This document shows, in pieces, positions 53,685 to 62,474 of a DNA stretch of 64,000 nt. The first letter of the stretch is position 1. The number at the start of each line of letters is the position of its first letter. Made by a program: the position numbers and the translations under genes. The stretch lies in the NCBI GenBank assembly GCA_964468435.1, contig CAYXVE010000015.1, forward strand, positions 21,789 through 85,788. Direction: 5' to 3'. A model generated the notes under the pieces. That model saw only the letters and a list, made by a program, of their open reading frames with translations. It did no database searches and had not been told where the DNA came from. Source of the DNA: JBCCTX01 sp964468435. Its GTDB lineage: Bacteria; Bacteroidota; Bacteroidia; J057.

Positions 53685-54941
53685 TTAATACAGGTTTTGG
53701 ATAACAAATTCTGGAATTTCCATTTCCGGTGGGGGATAGTGAGTGATTCCGATTTTATACAACTTTCCCTGACGGTAAGCCTGTTGTGATTCTGTTTTTT
53801 GTTCGGAAATCTGTCGTGGGAACCAGCCGCTCTGCCATGCATTTTTGATGCCTCCATGCTCTTCTATTTCTAGAAACAACTCCCAGGCTTTGTAGATAAT
53901 TTGTGAAGTCAATTCTTCCAGATAATACGAACCACCGACAGGGTCGAGTACTTTGGAAAGCTTTGCTTCCTCCCGGAGGATATGGGAGATATTGCGTGCT
54001 ATTTTAGTTGAAAATGGATCTGAAGCATTATCAATGATCCTGTGTGGAAGTATGCATAGCGAATCACAACCTCCCAAGACAGCAGCTAGTGAAGATAATG
54101 TATTGCGGATGATGTTATTGTAAATATCATATTCGGTGAGTTCGCGCTGAGCAGTATGGGCAACTACCTCTGGTAATGGAGGGTTGGAAATTTTCAGATA
54201 TGAATTGAGTGTAGACCATAGTTCTCGTAAAGCCCGGAATTTTGCTATTTCCAGATACAAAACCGGACTGGTCGTGATGTGAACCGTAAATGTTGTAATA
54301 TCCTTGAGATTGGCTGGGTTTCGGTATAGGTCGAGTTCTTCATACATATCCACGAAGGTAGACAGCAATACTGCTAGTTGCAGTGATCGTGAACCTCCCT
54401 CTTCATATACCCATCTGAGATCCCATGCATATCCATCCCGTAAGTGATTTGAATACATATTATGGGTCTGTATAGATGGAATGATATGTTTGTGCTCACG
54501 AAGTTGGCCGGAATCAAAGCGTGAGGAAACCGCAGGAGATAGGTATATTTGTTGAGATGCTTCTAGCGTCTGAAGCGGAATTTCATCTGAAGAGGATATT
54601 TGTGCTTGAGATTGGAGAAAAAACAGGTTTCCACCTGCTGTTATTTCCTGCTTGAGTAGCGCTTCCAAGTCTGTGATATTGTGGAAATAAACAGGGATGA
54701 TGGTTTTCCAATCCTGGTTTTCCTTTTGATAAAAGCCTCGCCTGTAAGAGGGTGTACCAGGTTGCATCTGAAGTGATAGGGGATCGAGGTCTTCCCCCGT
54801 GTAAAAGGGGCCCACAGTGAAATTCTCTGACGTTTTCCAGTTTAAGTCTTCTGGAGCTTTACCTTTCAATTCCTGCGTGATCTTGTCCCACCATTCCTGC
54901 TTTGAGACCGATGGGAAATATACTTTACTTGTATTTCTCAT
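53685..54941 (-). CDS. mutA: Methylmalonyl-CoA mutase, small subunit
   Basis: A 418-residue non-catalytic partner of the mutase. It resembles the TIM-barrel part of the large subunit (WAWDLRWVYEEGG-type region near 160 and LAAVLGGCDSLCILP near 300, DPVGGSYYLEELT near 355), but lacks the C-terminal cobalamin domain with DxHxxG. I start at ATG 54941 (MRNTSKVYFPSV); the frame continues upstream to 55220 over the divergent IscA gene, which is coincidental. Its stop is one base before the large-subunit start, so synthesis is coupled. It is on the short side for this subunit. The 73-bp divergent spacer to the Fe-S gene carries both promoters. Confidence 0.9.
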   Translation of the reverse strand: MRNTSKVYFPSVSKQEWWDKITQELKGKAPEDLNWKTSENFTVGPFYTGEDLDPLSLQMQPGTPSYRRGFYQKENQDWKTIIPVYFHNITDLEALLKQEITAGGNLFFLQSQAQISSSDEIPLQTLEASQQIYLSPAVSSRFDSGQLREHKHIIPSIQTHNMYSNHLRDGYAWDLRWVYEEGGSRSLQLAVLLSTFVDMYEELDLYRNPANLKDITTFTVHITTSPVLYLEIAKFRALRELWSTLNSYLKISNPPLPEVVAHTAQRELTEYDIYNNIIRNTLSSLAAVLGGCDSLCILPHRIIDNASDPFSTKIARNISHILREEAKLSKVLDPVGGSYYLEELTSQIIYKAWELFLEIEEHGGIKNAWQSGWFPRQISEQKTESQQAYRQGKLYKIGITHYPPPEMEIPEFVIQNLY

Positions 54942-55014
54942 TACCTTACCTATAGTCTTTTCAGAATTAAACTTAATATATATATTTACGTTAACAAGAT
55001 AAAATAGCCCGTTT

Positions 55015-55362
55015 ATGGTGAGCAATAAAGAAAAAGAAATTATCACTTTGACTAAGGATGCGATTAAAGAGATCAAGTCATTGCAAAATGAAATGCCTGC
55101 TGATGGGCCCTTAACATTGAGGGTTGGGGTAAAAGGTGGAGGTTGTGCTGGCCTGTCATACATCATTGAGTTTGACAAGCAGGCTGATAACGATATAGAA
55201 CTGAATTTCGATGGGATCAAGGTATTGATAGATAAAAGACATGCACTTTATGTTTCAGGCATGGAGGTAGATTATCAGCATGGATTAAATAACAGGGGAT
55301 TCATTTTCAGAAACCCAAATGCAAGCAGTACATGTGGTTGTGGTACTTCCTTTTCCGCATAA
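55015..55362 (+). CDS. A-type iron-sulfur carrier (IscA/SufA/HesB family)
   Basis: A 115-residue A-type Fe-S carrier. The three conserved cysteines of the family are present: C44 in GGGCAGLSY, and C107 and C109 in TCGCG. These ligate iron or a [2Fe-2S]/[4Fe-4S] cluster to be passed to apo-proteins. Length is typical (about 105-120 residues). It is divergent from the methylmalonyl-CoA mutase operon and followed by its own terminator, so it is transcribed alone, without the rest of an isc or suf operon. Which of IscA, SufA or ErpA it corresponds to cannot be told. Confidence 0.93.
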   Translation: MVSNKEKEIITLTKDAIKEIKSLQNEMPADGPLTLRVGVKGGGCAGLSYIIEFDKQADNDIELNFDGIKVLIDKRHALYVSGMEVDYQHGLNNRGFIFRNPNASSTCGCGTSFSA

Positions 55363-55386
55363 ATGCTAAAGATTTTTTGCGTTAGT

Positions 55387-55426
55387 TTAAGGTGCAGAGC
55401 GACAGTTTTGCGCCTTAACTTTTTTA
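55387..55426 (+). terminator. Rho-independent terminator after the Fe-S carrier gene
   Basis: TTAAGGTGC (55387-55395) pairs with GCGCCTTAA (55410-55418) in a 9-bp stem with one G-T wobble and a 14-nt loop, followed by a T run at 55420-55425. It is 24 bp after the stop codon. Confidence 0.8.
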
Positions 55427-55499
55427 ATCCCTAACTTTTACCTATAAATTTACTCGAGTTATGAAGTACATGAATTAGGGGTTTTTAACTGATTACTGA

Positions 55500-56171
55500 T
55501 TGTTAGATACATATAAACACAAGGGTCGTCGAAAAAGGCTGGTTGAGCACCTGAGATTAAAAGGTATCACCCATGAAGAGTTGTTGAAGGCGGTAGAGAA
55601 AATACCCAGGCATTATTTTGTTGATAGTGTACTGGAAAATGATGCTTATGAAGATAAAGCCTTGCCCATCGTAGGTAATCAGACGATTAGCCAACCCTAT
55701 ACTGTAGCATATCAGACTGAGCTACTCCATCCCAAAGCCAAAATGAAGGTGCTGGAAATCGGGACAGGCTCTGGCTATCAAGCTGCGATCCTGTGTGAAA
55801 TAGGGTGCCGCCTGTTTTCGGTTGAGATAGATCCCAGGCTGTATCGTGAAGGCAAACAGCGATTGGAGGATCTCGGATATCATCCCAAAATGCACTGTGG
55901 GGATGGATCACAGGGTTGGAAAAGGTATCAGCCTTACGAAGGCATAATTGTTACTGCTGGTGGGCCTGAGGTTCCGCTGGTCTTAAAAGAACAGCTGGAG
56001 ATAGGTGGCAGACTGGTCATGCCCGTGGGAGACATGAATCAGCAAATCATGACTGTCGTAATACGCAAAAGCAAACAGGAATACGAGATCCATCGTTTTC
56101 ATCCCTTTAAGTTTGTTCCGCTAAAGGGCAAATTTGGCCATGAGGATGCGGATGATTTTTTCAAAACCTAA
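55500..56171 (+). CDS. pcm: Protein-L-isoaspartate O-methyltransferase
   Basis: A 223-residue SAM-dependent methyltransferase that repairs isoaspartyl residues in aged proteins. NQTISQPYTVAYQTELL (about 60-76) is the substrate-recognition segment, and VLEIGTGSGYQAAIL (about 84-98) is SAM motif I. The start codon must be TTG at 55500: the preceding in-frame codon is a TGA stop, and the next ATG would delete the conserved region. Length fits the family. It precedes an alpha/beta hydrolase gene by 15 bp and probably shares its transcript. Confidence 0.93.
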   Translation: MLDTYKHKGRRKRLVEHLRLKGITHEELLKAVEKIPRHYFVDSVLENDAYEDKALPIVGNQTISQPYTVAYQTELLHPKAKMKVLEIGTGSGYQAAILCEIGCRLFSVEIDPRLYREGKQRLEDLGYHPKMHCGDGSQGWKRYQPYEGIIVTAGGPEVPLVLKEQLEIGGRLVMPVGDMNQQIMTVVIRKSKQEYEIHRFHPFKFVPLKGKFGHEDADDFFKT

Positions 56172-56186
56172 TTTCGATATACATTG

Positions 56187-57029
56187 ATGAAACAGGATTA
56201 CTTGTATACATCTGCTGGGGGATTTACAATTGCCTTAACGAGATATGGTGCAGAATCATTTAATACTAGACCCTGCATTCTGATCCTGCACGGTCTGAAG
56301 GGGTTCAAAGATTGGGGATTTTTTCCTTTTACAGCCAATTATTTGGATCAGCATGGGTTTGATGCCATCACAATGAACTTTTCTCATAACGGCATCCGTG
56401 GACATGGTGAGATGTTTACAGAACTAGAACTTTTTGAAAATAATACACTTTCCCTGGAGGTGGAGGAAACACGTGAAGTGATTCATCTGATCCGGAATAC
56501 CTCTTTTTGGGGTGAGAAGCTAACTAGACCACTGGGATTAATTGGGCATAGCAGAGGAGGTGGTATAGCACTCCTTGTTGGAGCAACTGAGCCAGATGTA
56601 AATGCTGTTTCTACCTGGGCTGCAGTTTCTACGTTTGACCGTTATAGCAAAGAAACGAAGGATGAGTGGAAGAAAAAGGGTTATCTTGAAGTGATAAATT
56701 CGCGAACAGGTCAGGTGTTAAGAGCGGGTAGAAAACTACTTGAGGATGTAGAACGGCATAGTCGAACCAGCCTGAATGTACTGGACGCAGTGGGTAAGCT
56801 CAATAAGCCTTTATTGGTTATACATGGATATCAGGATGAAACGGTACCTATGTACGAAGCTGAACAATTGAATATATTCGCTAATGCGGATTTGACTACA
56901 TTTCGACTAATACCCGGTGCAGGCCATACCTTTGGCACTAAGCATCCCTTTACAGATAGTAATCCACAGTTGGATCAGGTACTGGATATCACACAATCAT
57001 TTTTTAGTAAATATCTGCTACCATCGTAA
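56187..57029 (+). CDS. Alpha/beta hydrolase of the dienelactone hydrolase/prolyl oligopeptidase type
   Basis: A 280-residue serine hydrolase with the nucleophile elbow GHSRGG (S122), the oxyanion segment ILHGLKGFKDW near 34, an acid residue in GYQDETVP and a catalytic His in PGAGHTFG near the C-terminus. The start is ATG 56187; a TTG directly before it extends the frame by one codon. It is cytosolic, with no signal peptide. The family covers esterases and peptidases, and no substrate is indicated by the neighbours (pcm before, holA 9 bp after). Confidence 0.88.
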   Translation: MKQDYLYTSAGGFTIALTRYGAESFNTRPCILILHGLKGFKDWGFFPFTANYLDQHGFDAITMNFSHNGIRGHGEMFTELELFENNTLSLEVEETREVIHLIRNTSFWGEKLTRPLGLIGHSRGGGIALLVGATEPDVNAVSTWAAVSTFDRYSKETKDEWKKKGYLEVINSRTGQVLRAGRKLLEDVERHSRTSLNVLDAVGKLNKPLLVIHGYQDETVPMYEAEQLNIFANADLTTFRLIPGAGHTFGTKHPFTDSNPQLDQVLDITQSFFSKYLLPS

Positions 57030-57038
57030 GGCTGGCGT

Positions 57039-58046
57039 ATGCAATACAAAGACTTAATACAACAAATTACCGAAGGCAACCTTGCCTCCGTGTACTACCT
57101 GCATGGTGAAGAGACTTACTTGATTGATAAAATTGTGGAACTTCTTGAAGCCCATGTGCTCACAGAAAGTGAGGCAGCATTCAACAAAGAGGTGTTTTAT
57201 GGTGCTGAGGCTACTATTCCAAAGGTTCTGAATGCTTGTCAGAGCTTTCCGGTTATGGCGCAGCGGAGATTGGTTTTATTAAAAGAAGCTCATCAGGTAA
57301 ACAAAAAGGAATGGGAACGTATCGGGAGTTATCTGAAACAGCCCGTATCTTCTACTGTTTTAGTGATGGCTTTTAAAGGGAAGAATACTGGGCTTCCGAA
57401 AGGTGTAATTTCGGGGATGTCCAGACAGTGCGTAAATTTTTTGGCAAAAAAACTATACGAAAGAGATGTGCAACAGTGGATTGAAGATTCGCTGCGTGAA
57501 CAGCAGGTTAAATATGATCCGGGAATACCGCTGATCCTTACTACCAACCTTGGGATCAATTTGCATCTGATCGAAAATGAACTCAACAAAATGTTGATCT
57601 ATCTCAAAGCCACTGGGAAACAGGGACTCTCAAAAGATTTTGTGTTTGAGATGATCAATATTGATAGAGCGTTTAATGTATTTGAACTGATCAATGCATT
57701 GAGCAATAAAGAAAGCTACCGGGTTCATCTGATTATGGATCGTCTCACCCAGAATATCAAACTCAATCCTCCTGTTCTTACCATTGGTAATTTGTTCAGA
57801 TTTTATCACCAGTTGGCTTTGGTACATACGTTTAACCTGAGAGATCCCAATTCCATTAGACATCAGCTGAACGTCAACTATTATGCTGCTAAGGATTATG
57901 TTGCAGCACGTCAACATTATTCGCTTAACAAAGTATATCGCAATATCCAGCATGTGCACGAGGCAGACCAATCTATCAAAGGGCTGATCCCTACCCAAAT
58001 GGATCATCGGCATGTACTCAAGACCCTTGCATGGAAGCTCTTGTAA
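57039..58046 (+). CDS. holA: DNA polymerase III subunit delta
   Basis: A 335-residue clamp-loader subunit. The N-terminal AAA+-like domain with YYLHGEETYLIDKIVELLE (about 19-37) lacks a functional Walker A, as normal for delta. FYGAEATIPKVLNACQSFPVMAQRRLVLLKEAH (about 49-81) and the C-terminal collar domain with DRLTQNIKLNPPVLTIGNLFRFYHQL (near 230) and LKTLAWKLL fit HolA. It helps open the beta sliding clamp during loading. It lies 9 bp after the hydrolase gene and probably belongs to the pcm transcript. Confidence 0.93.
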   Translation: MQYKDLIQQITEGNLASVYYLHGEETYLIDKIVELLEAHVLTESEAAFNKEVFYGAEATIPKVLNACQSFPVMAQRRLVLLKEAHQVNKKEWERIGSYLKQPVSSTVLVMAFKGKNTGLPKGVISGMSRQCVNFLAKKLYERDVQQWIEDSLREQQVKYDPGIPLILTTNLGINLHLIENELNKMLIYLKATGKQGLSKDFVFEMINIDRAFNVFELINALSNKESYRVHLIMDRLTQNIKLNPPVLTIGNLFRFYHQLALVHTFNLRDPNSIRHQLNVNYYAAKDYVAARQHYSLNKVYRNIQHVHEADQSIKGLIPTQMDHRHVLKTLAWKLL

Positions 58047-58164
58047 TATATAGGATATAGTAAGGTAAAATATATTCAATATATAGCGTTCCAATTTAGG
58101 GATAAGATGATTCGTACAACACTTTATGAATATGAGTTACCTGCAGATACGCTACAAATAAAAA

Positions 58165-59589
58165 ATGCAACGAACCTTAATTATACAGTTATTGCAGACA
58201 TTTTCTGTGGATGAGATGCAAAAGCTGAGCAAGTTTATTCGTTCAGAGTATTTTCATACACATGTGGATACCAGAAGATTTTTTGAGATCATCAAGGGAT
58301 ATTATCCAGAATTTGACTCAGAAAAATTAGAGCCAGAGTACCTACATAATCAATTGTTTCCAGGAAAAGTGTACGATGATAGTATCATGAGAACGCTTAG
58401 AAAGTACTTACTACGCTCTATCCTTGATTTCTTAACAATTTATCGTGTCCAGCAAGAAAAAAAAATGAGTCAATTATATTTGTTGGAAGAATTAGCAGAT
58501 AGAGGGGTATACACAATATTCAATAAACAAGTTCGGCAAATGGAAAAAATACTGGAAAGTGCCCCATATGCTGATACAGATTTTTTACTCGTTAAGTTTC
58601 TATTTAATAAGCTCATGCTAGAGTTTCAGTTTGTGCCAGAAAAGCGAGATAAAAGCCCCACACTAGAGGGTACACATGAGCATTTGGATCAGTTTTATCT
58701 GGCTTCAAAATTAGAAATTATTTGTTCAACCCTGAACAATCGGTTGATAGTGGGAAAGCCTACCAGTAAATCCTTTTTTACTAAGGAGGTTTTGATGCAT
58801 TTAGAGCAAAACCTAGATGAATATCCTGCTCTTATCAGAGCATATTTTTATGCGGCAGAATTCTTGAGGATCCCTGAGAAAGGAAAAGTAGGCTACGATC
58901 AATTTATGATATTAATGAATGATCATTCTGAAACTTTTTCAACGAAGGACCAAACGCAGCTGTTTTTCTATGCAATCGGATATGCCAACTATCTATACAG
59001 GAAAGGAAACAAAGAGTATCTTGATGAGATGTTTAATTTGTATAAGAAAATGACGTCTAAGGATTTACTGTTTCAGGGAGATTTTTTTCCTGTTCACAGC
59101 TACAAAAATATCGTGACACTTGGGCTAAGGCTGGAGCAATATGATTGGACGGAGAAGTTTATTGAAAAATATAAATCCTTTATACCGGAAGAATTTAGAG
59201 AGGGGATGTATAAGTATAATCTCGCTCATTTATATTTTTATCGTGAGAAGTATGGGGAGGCACTTAGATTGATGCAGGATCTGGAATTCTTAGATACCTT
59301 TTACCAATTGGGATATAAGATGCTTCAATTAAAAATATTTTATCAACAACAGGACGTCGACTCATTCTTTACGTATGCTAAAACTTTTCAAAATCATATA
59401 AATAGACAGGAAGATATCCCGGAAGAAAGACTGATGGCATTTCATAATTTTGTAAAACTATTGAGACAACTTTTCCGGATTAAAATTCAGGAAAAATACA
59501 ATTTGGATGATGTTTATCTCAAAATCAAAGAGACAAGTCCTATTATTGAGAAAGAGTGGTTACTGAAGAAGTGGGAGGAATTACAGTAA
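58165..59589 (+). CDS. Helical-repeat (TPR-like) protein of unknown function
   Basis: A 474-residue, almost wholly alpha-helical cytosolic protein with no signal peptide. It opens with LIIQLLQTFSVDEMQKLSKFIRSEYFHTH, then paired helices rich in Tyr, Phe, Leu and Glu that resemble degenerate TPR units (for example YNLAHLYFYREKYGEALRLMQDL near 350). I recall this N-terminal pattern from uncharacterised Bacteroidota proteins but know no function. The gene looks more AT-rich than its upstream neighbours. Its last 47 bp overlap the convergent end of the ABC-type gene, so both C-termini share DNA. Confidence 0.75.
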   Translation: MQRTLIIQLLQTFSVDEMQKLSKFIRSEYFHTHVDTRRFFEIIKGYYPEFDSEKLEPEYLHNQLFPGKVYDDSIMRTLRKYLLRSILDFLTIYRVQQEKKMSQLYLLEELADRGVYTIFNKQVRQMEKILESAPYADTDFLLVKFLFNKLMLEFQFVPEKRDKSPTLEGTHEHLDQFYLASKLEIICSTLNNRLIVGKPTSKSFFTKEVLMHLEQNLDEYPALIRAYFYAAEFLRIPEKGKVGYDQFMILMNDHSETFSTKDQTQLFFYAIGYANYLYRKGNKEYLDEMFNLYKKMTSKDLLFQGDFFPVHSYKNIVTLGLRLEQYDWTEKFIEKYKSFIPEEFREGMYKYNLAHLYFYREKYGEALRLMQDLEFLDTFYQLGYKMLQLKIFYQQQDVDSFFTYAKTFQNHINRQEDIPEERLMAFHNFVKLLRQLFRIKIQEKYNLDDVYLKIKETSPIIEKEWLLKKWEELQ

Positions 59590-61294
59590 TATGATCCAAT
59601 AGCATGGATGGATAGAAAGACATACTTCTAGATGAATCCAAAAAGATGATGGTATGTTTTTCTCTGAGGGAGATTATTTTAGAGGCAATTACTTCGATAG
59701 TTTCTTCATTTAAATATTCCCAGGGTTTTTCTATGATCAAAATAGGTTTACGAGTTAAAAAAGCCCTACAATAACACAATATGGCTTTTTGCATGTCAGA
59801 CAACATTGATCCCATTTCACCTACTTTATCATCAATATGAAGACATTGATCGGTGGATAAGGAGGATTGTATAGTTTGTAGTATATTATTTGCAATAGGT
59901 TTTTTATCTTTATGATTGCTGTAAGAAATGGCTTCAAATACTGATCTACCTGAGATAGGATAAATGTTGGAAACGATGGCGATCCGTTTGCGGAGAGATT
60001 TTGGAGAAAGGGTATTAAGATCCTGCCTATCCCAGTATATCATATTTTTTGAGATTGAGAGATTTCCGGTTATGAGTCTTATAAATGTAGATTTCCCTGT
60101 ACTCGGTTCCATAGGTATGTAGTAGATTCCAGGACCCGTAATGTCTACAGAGAGATTTGAAAATAGGTTCTTTTTTTCGGGATACTTAAATTTCAAGTTG
60201 TGGATATTAAGACGACCCTGCTGATAGGAGTACTGCTTTCGGTTGATATTCAGATCGATTCCTTTTTTAAATACTTGTTCCAGCTTTTTTAATGAAATAT
60301 TACCATTTTTCCAGTGTACAACAGTCTGGAACATTCTTCGAAATACTGGGGATAAACTCAAAAGAACCAAAGTGGCTGGAATAAAAAGATTTTTTTTCTC
60401 TACAGGCAGAAATGTTGCCTCAAAAAGTAGATATCCCACCCATCCATAAAATAAGAAATAGGTACTAGCATAGACGAAAGACCGTAACAAGAGATATTGT
60501 TTATGGGAATTTATATTATCTTCGAGCAATTTATTGAAGCGTTTGTATTCGGGGATCTGCCGATTGAACACCTGTATCATTTCAACTGTATATAGGCGCT
60601 GGCTGATGTAGGAAAGTAATCGGGATCGTTTGTTTCTTTTCAGGCTACTTTTCTTAAAAATGTATTTTCCACTTAAAAATATAGTTAGGAAACATAATAG
60701 CCAACTTAAGATAATTTGATAGACCATTTCGGGGAACCAGTAAGAGATCAATAAAATACAACCTATAAAAAGGACAGTATCGCTGAAAAACTGCAATATG
60801 CCTTTTGAGACCCAGTTTTGAATGCTGGTAAGATCGCTACTCCATCTTAGCAGATACTTTCCTTTTCCTTTGTCTAGATAAGTAATTAAAGGAATATTTA
60901 GCTGTTGTTTAAATAATTCCTGTTGTAGCACGTTGCTGGTTTCGAGACCAATACTATCCCGTAAATATCTGCTGTACCAATCAGTAAGGGTTCGAATGAT
61001 CAGTAAGGAGGAAAAAAATATATAGAAATGAGGGATACTATCAACCCAGTTTTGGGGTAAGGTCTGGAATATTTGTGCTCTGTAACTATGATACGAAAAA
61101 GATATTTCTAAAAGCACTCCCAATGACACAGGGAGCATAATGGTGAGTAACTGGTTCAAAATCATGACCGGGAAAAACACAAGAATTTTTCTGTGAGTAT
61201 TTCTCCAGGCCTTTTGGAAGCAGGGATAAAGTTCTTGAGATGATACGGGAAATAACCAATCAGACATGTTGCAAAAAATTTGAGTGAAAGTCAT
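59543..61294 (-). CDS. ABC exporter-like half transporter with degenerate ATPase motifs
   Basis: A 583-residue half ABC exporter: about six transmembrane helices in the N-terminal 330 residues, then a nucleotide-binding domain (about 365-583). Several catalytic motifs are altered. Walker A reads EPSTGKST (K401 kept, first Gly lost). The Q-loop position is SN instead of Q. The signature is LSDMQ instead of LSGGQ. Walker B reads ILIIEKP, with Asp and catalytic Glu replaced by Glu and Lys. The switch His is missing (FLDSSRS). It probably binds nucleotide poorly and is unlikely to hydrolyse it alone. It may need a competent partner or be decaying. It follows the P-loop NTPase gene by 56 bp with a hairpin between; the frame could also start at the Met ten residues in. 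Confidence 0.8.
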   Translation of the reverse strand: MTFTQIFCNMSDWLFPVSSQELYPCFQKAWRNTHRKILVFFPVMILNQLLTIMLPVSLGVLLEISFSYHSYRAQIFQTLPQNWVDSIPHFYIFFSSLLIIRTLTDWYSRYLRDSIGLETSNVLQQELFKQQLNIPLITYLDKGKGKYLLRWSSDLTSIQNWVSKGILQFFSDTVLFIGCILLISYWFPEMVYQIILSWLLCFLTIFLSGKYIFKKSSLKRNKRSRLLSYISQRLYTVEMIQVFNRQIPEYKRFNKLLEDNINSHKQYLLLRSFVYASTYFLFYGWVGYLLFEATFLPVEKKNLFIPATLVLLSLSPVFRRMFQTVVHWKNGNISLKKLEQVFKKGIDLNINRKQYSYQQGRLNIHNLKFKYPEKKNLFSNLSVDITGPGIYYIPMEPSTGKSTFIRLITGNLSISKNMIYWDRQDLNTLSPKSLRKRIAIVSNIYPISGRSVFEAISYSNHKDKKPIANNILQTIQSSLSTDQCLHIDDKVGEMGSMLSDMQKAILCYCRAFLTRKPILIIEKPWEYLNEETIEVIASKIISLREKHTIIFLDSSRSMSFYPSMLLDHITVIPPTSSVTTLSQ

Positions 61295-61300
61295 ACATTA

Positions 61301-61335
61301 CGTCCACGAAAATCCATTATGGGTCTCCGTGGACG
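61301..61335. promoter_or_regulatory. Perfect 8-bp inverted repeat between the P-loop gene and the ABC-type gene
   Basis: CGTCCACG (61301-61308) and CGTGGACG (61328-61335) are exact reverse complements separated by 19 nt. No T run follows on the minus strand, so it is not a classical terminator. It may be an operator or an mRNA hairpin in front of the ABC-type start. An eight-codon frame (MDFRGRNV) runs through its downstream arm on the minus strand and ends in a TGA that overlaps the ABC-type start codon. Confidence 0.5.
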
Positions 61336-61350
61336 CTGGTCAGATGAGAC

Positions 61351-62421
61351 TTAGGCAGCTAGGTTGGTACGTTTCAAATTCGAATTAGCAAGGTTGTTGA
61401 TTCCTAAAATTTCAAGTATACTTTGGGGATCTCCCAACTGATGCAGGTTCATCACAGGGATTGCACACAAGTCTTGAACTTCCTTTACTAGTAGGGGGCT
61501 ACAAGTGACCCTTCCTGCAAGCAAAGTCGGAGTAATCTGTAGGGTTTCCAACACTTGTAATGCTCCTAGCAATCCAAGGCTATCGACTCCTGATAAGATT
61601 ACATCATCGATCATGGCCATGAATAATTCATTTGACAATAGTCCATAGGTTTCTCGTTGGAGAATGCCATCGGCTATCTCTACCACAATAGCCTGAGGAT
61701 CACTTTTTATACTTTCTGCTATCAGAGTCCTAAATAAATGAATAATCTCTTCAATAGGATACATATAGGTAGAAGGGTATCCAAAATATGAGAAATCCAA
61801 GGATGAGACAGCTCCCAGATCCGAAGCCAATCTCATATCTCTAGCATATGCTGTACCAGTAAGTTTAATAAAGGCAGTGCGAAGCCCCGCTTTGCTGAGA
61901 CCATGTATCGTATACGCTGCTGTAGTTGTTTTGCCGCTATCCATACTACTTCCGATAGATAAGATGATACTAGGATAAGGTTGAGAAAGAGACATTTCTA
62001 CGGGAAGAGGCTGGTGTGTATTGACAACTGATTCTGTACAGTCATTCAACATACCTACCAGTTTCAGCTTTGTTGGCCCTGTTTCTTCATATTTGGTATG
62101 TAGAGTTCTCAATTCCCCAATAACTCCTCCCTGTCCCAGGAGATCGTATTCTTCCATGGGCGTAAGCGGTACGTATCCCTCAAATTGGGAACTCGCGTAT
62201 CTGTTGCCAAATGCACACATAACCCAATCATTTACCATAAGGTATTGGTTAATCAGCTGGGCATTTTGAATTTTTGTGTGTTTTCCAATACTTACCACTT
62301 CAAATATACCTACATCGCCCGCCGAAGGAACGTATTGTTCGAGGAATGCAGGATCTTCATTAATTTTGGAATATTGAATATTCCTGCAAACATAGCTGAT
62401 TTTGATATTTGTAAAGTCCAT
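61351..62421 (-). CDS. P-loop NTPase of unknown pathway (MobB/CobQ/DUF1611-like)
   Basis: A 356-residue cytosolic protein. The C-terminal half is a P-loop NTPase with Walker A G157-SSMDSG-K164-T, an unusual GxxxxSGKT variant like that of MobB/DUF1611 proteins, and VVEIADGIL near 245 as a likely Walker B strand. The N-terminal half (about 1-145, with FGNRYASSQFEGYVP and LVGMLNDCTESVVN) is a separate domain that I cannot place. The general layout recalls DUF1611/MobB-like enzymes, but no substrate can be named. It lies upstream of the ABC-type gene on the same strand with a 56-bp gap, so the two may work together. Confidence 0.65.
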   Translation of the reverse strand: MDFTNIKISYVCRNIQYSKINEDPAFLEQYVPSAGDVGIFEVVSIGKHTKIQNAQLINQYLMVNDWVMCAFGNRYASSQFEGYVPLTPMEEYDLLGQGGVIGELRTLHTKYEETGPTKLKLVGMLNDCTESVVNTHQPLPVEMSLSQPYPSIILSIGSSMDSGKTTTAAYTIHGLSKAGLRTAFIKLTGTAYARDMRLASDLGAVSSLDFSYFGYPSTYMYPIEEIIHLFRTLIAESIKSDPQAIVVEIADGILQRETYGLLSNELFMAMIDDVILSGVDSLGLLGALQVLETLQITPTLLAGRVTCSPLLVKEVQDLCAIPVMNLHQLGDPQSILEILGINNLANSNLKRTNLAA

Positions 62422-62474
62422 AACAATTATGTTGTAATGAAAATATTAGTTAAATGTTTTTTATATAATGCCCA

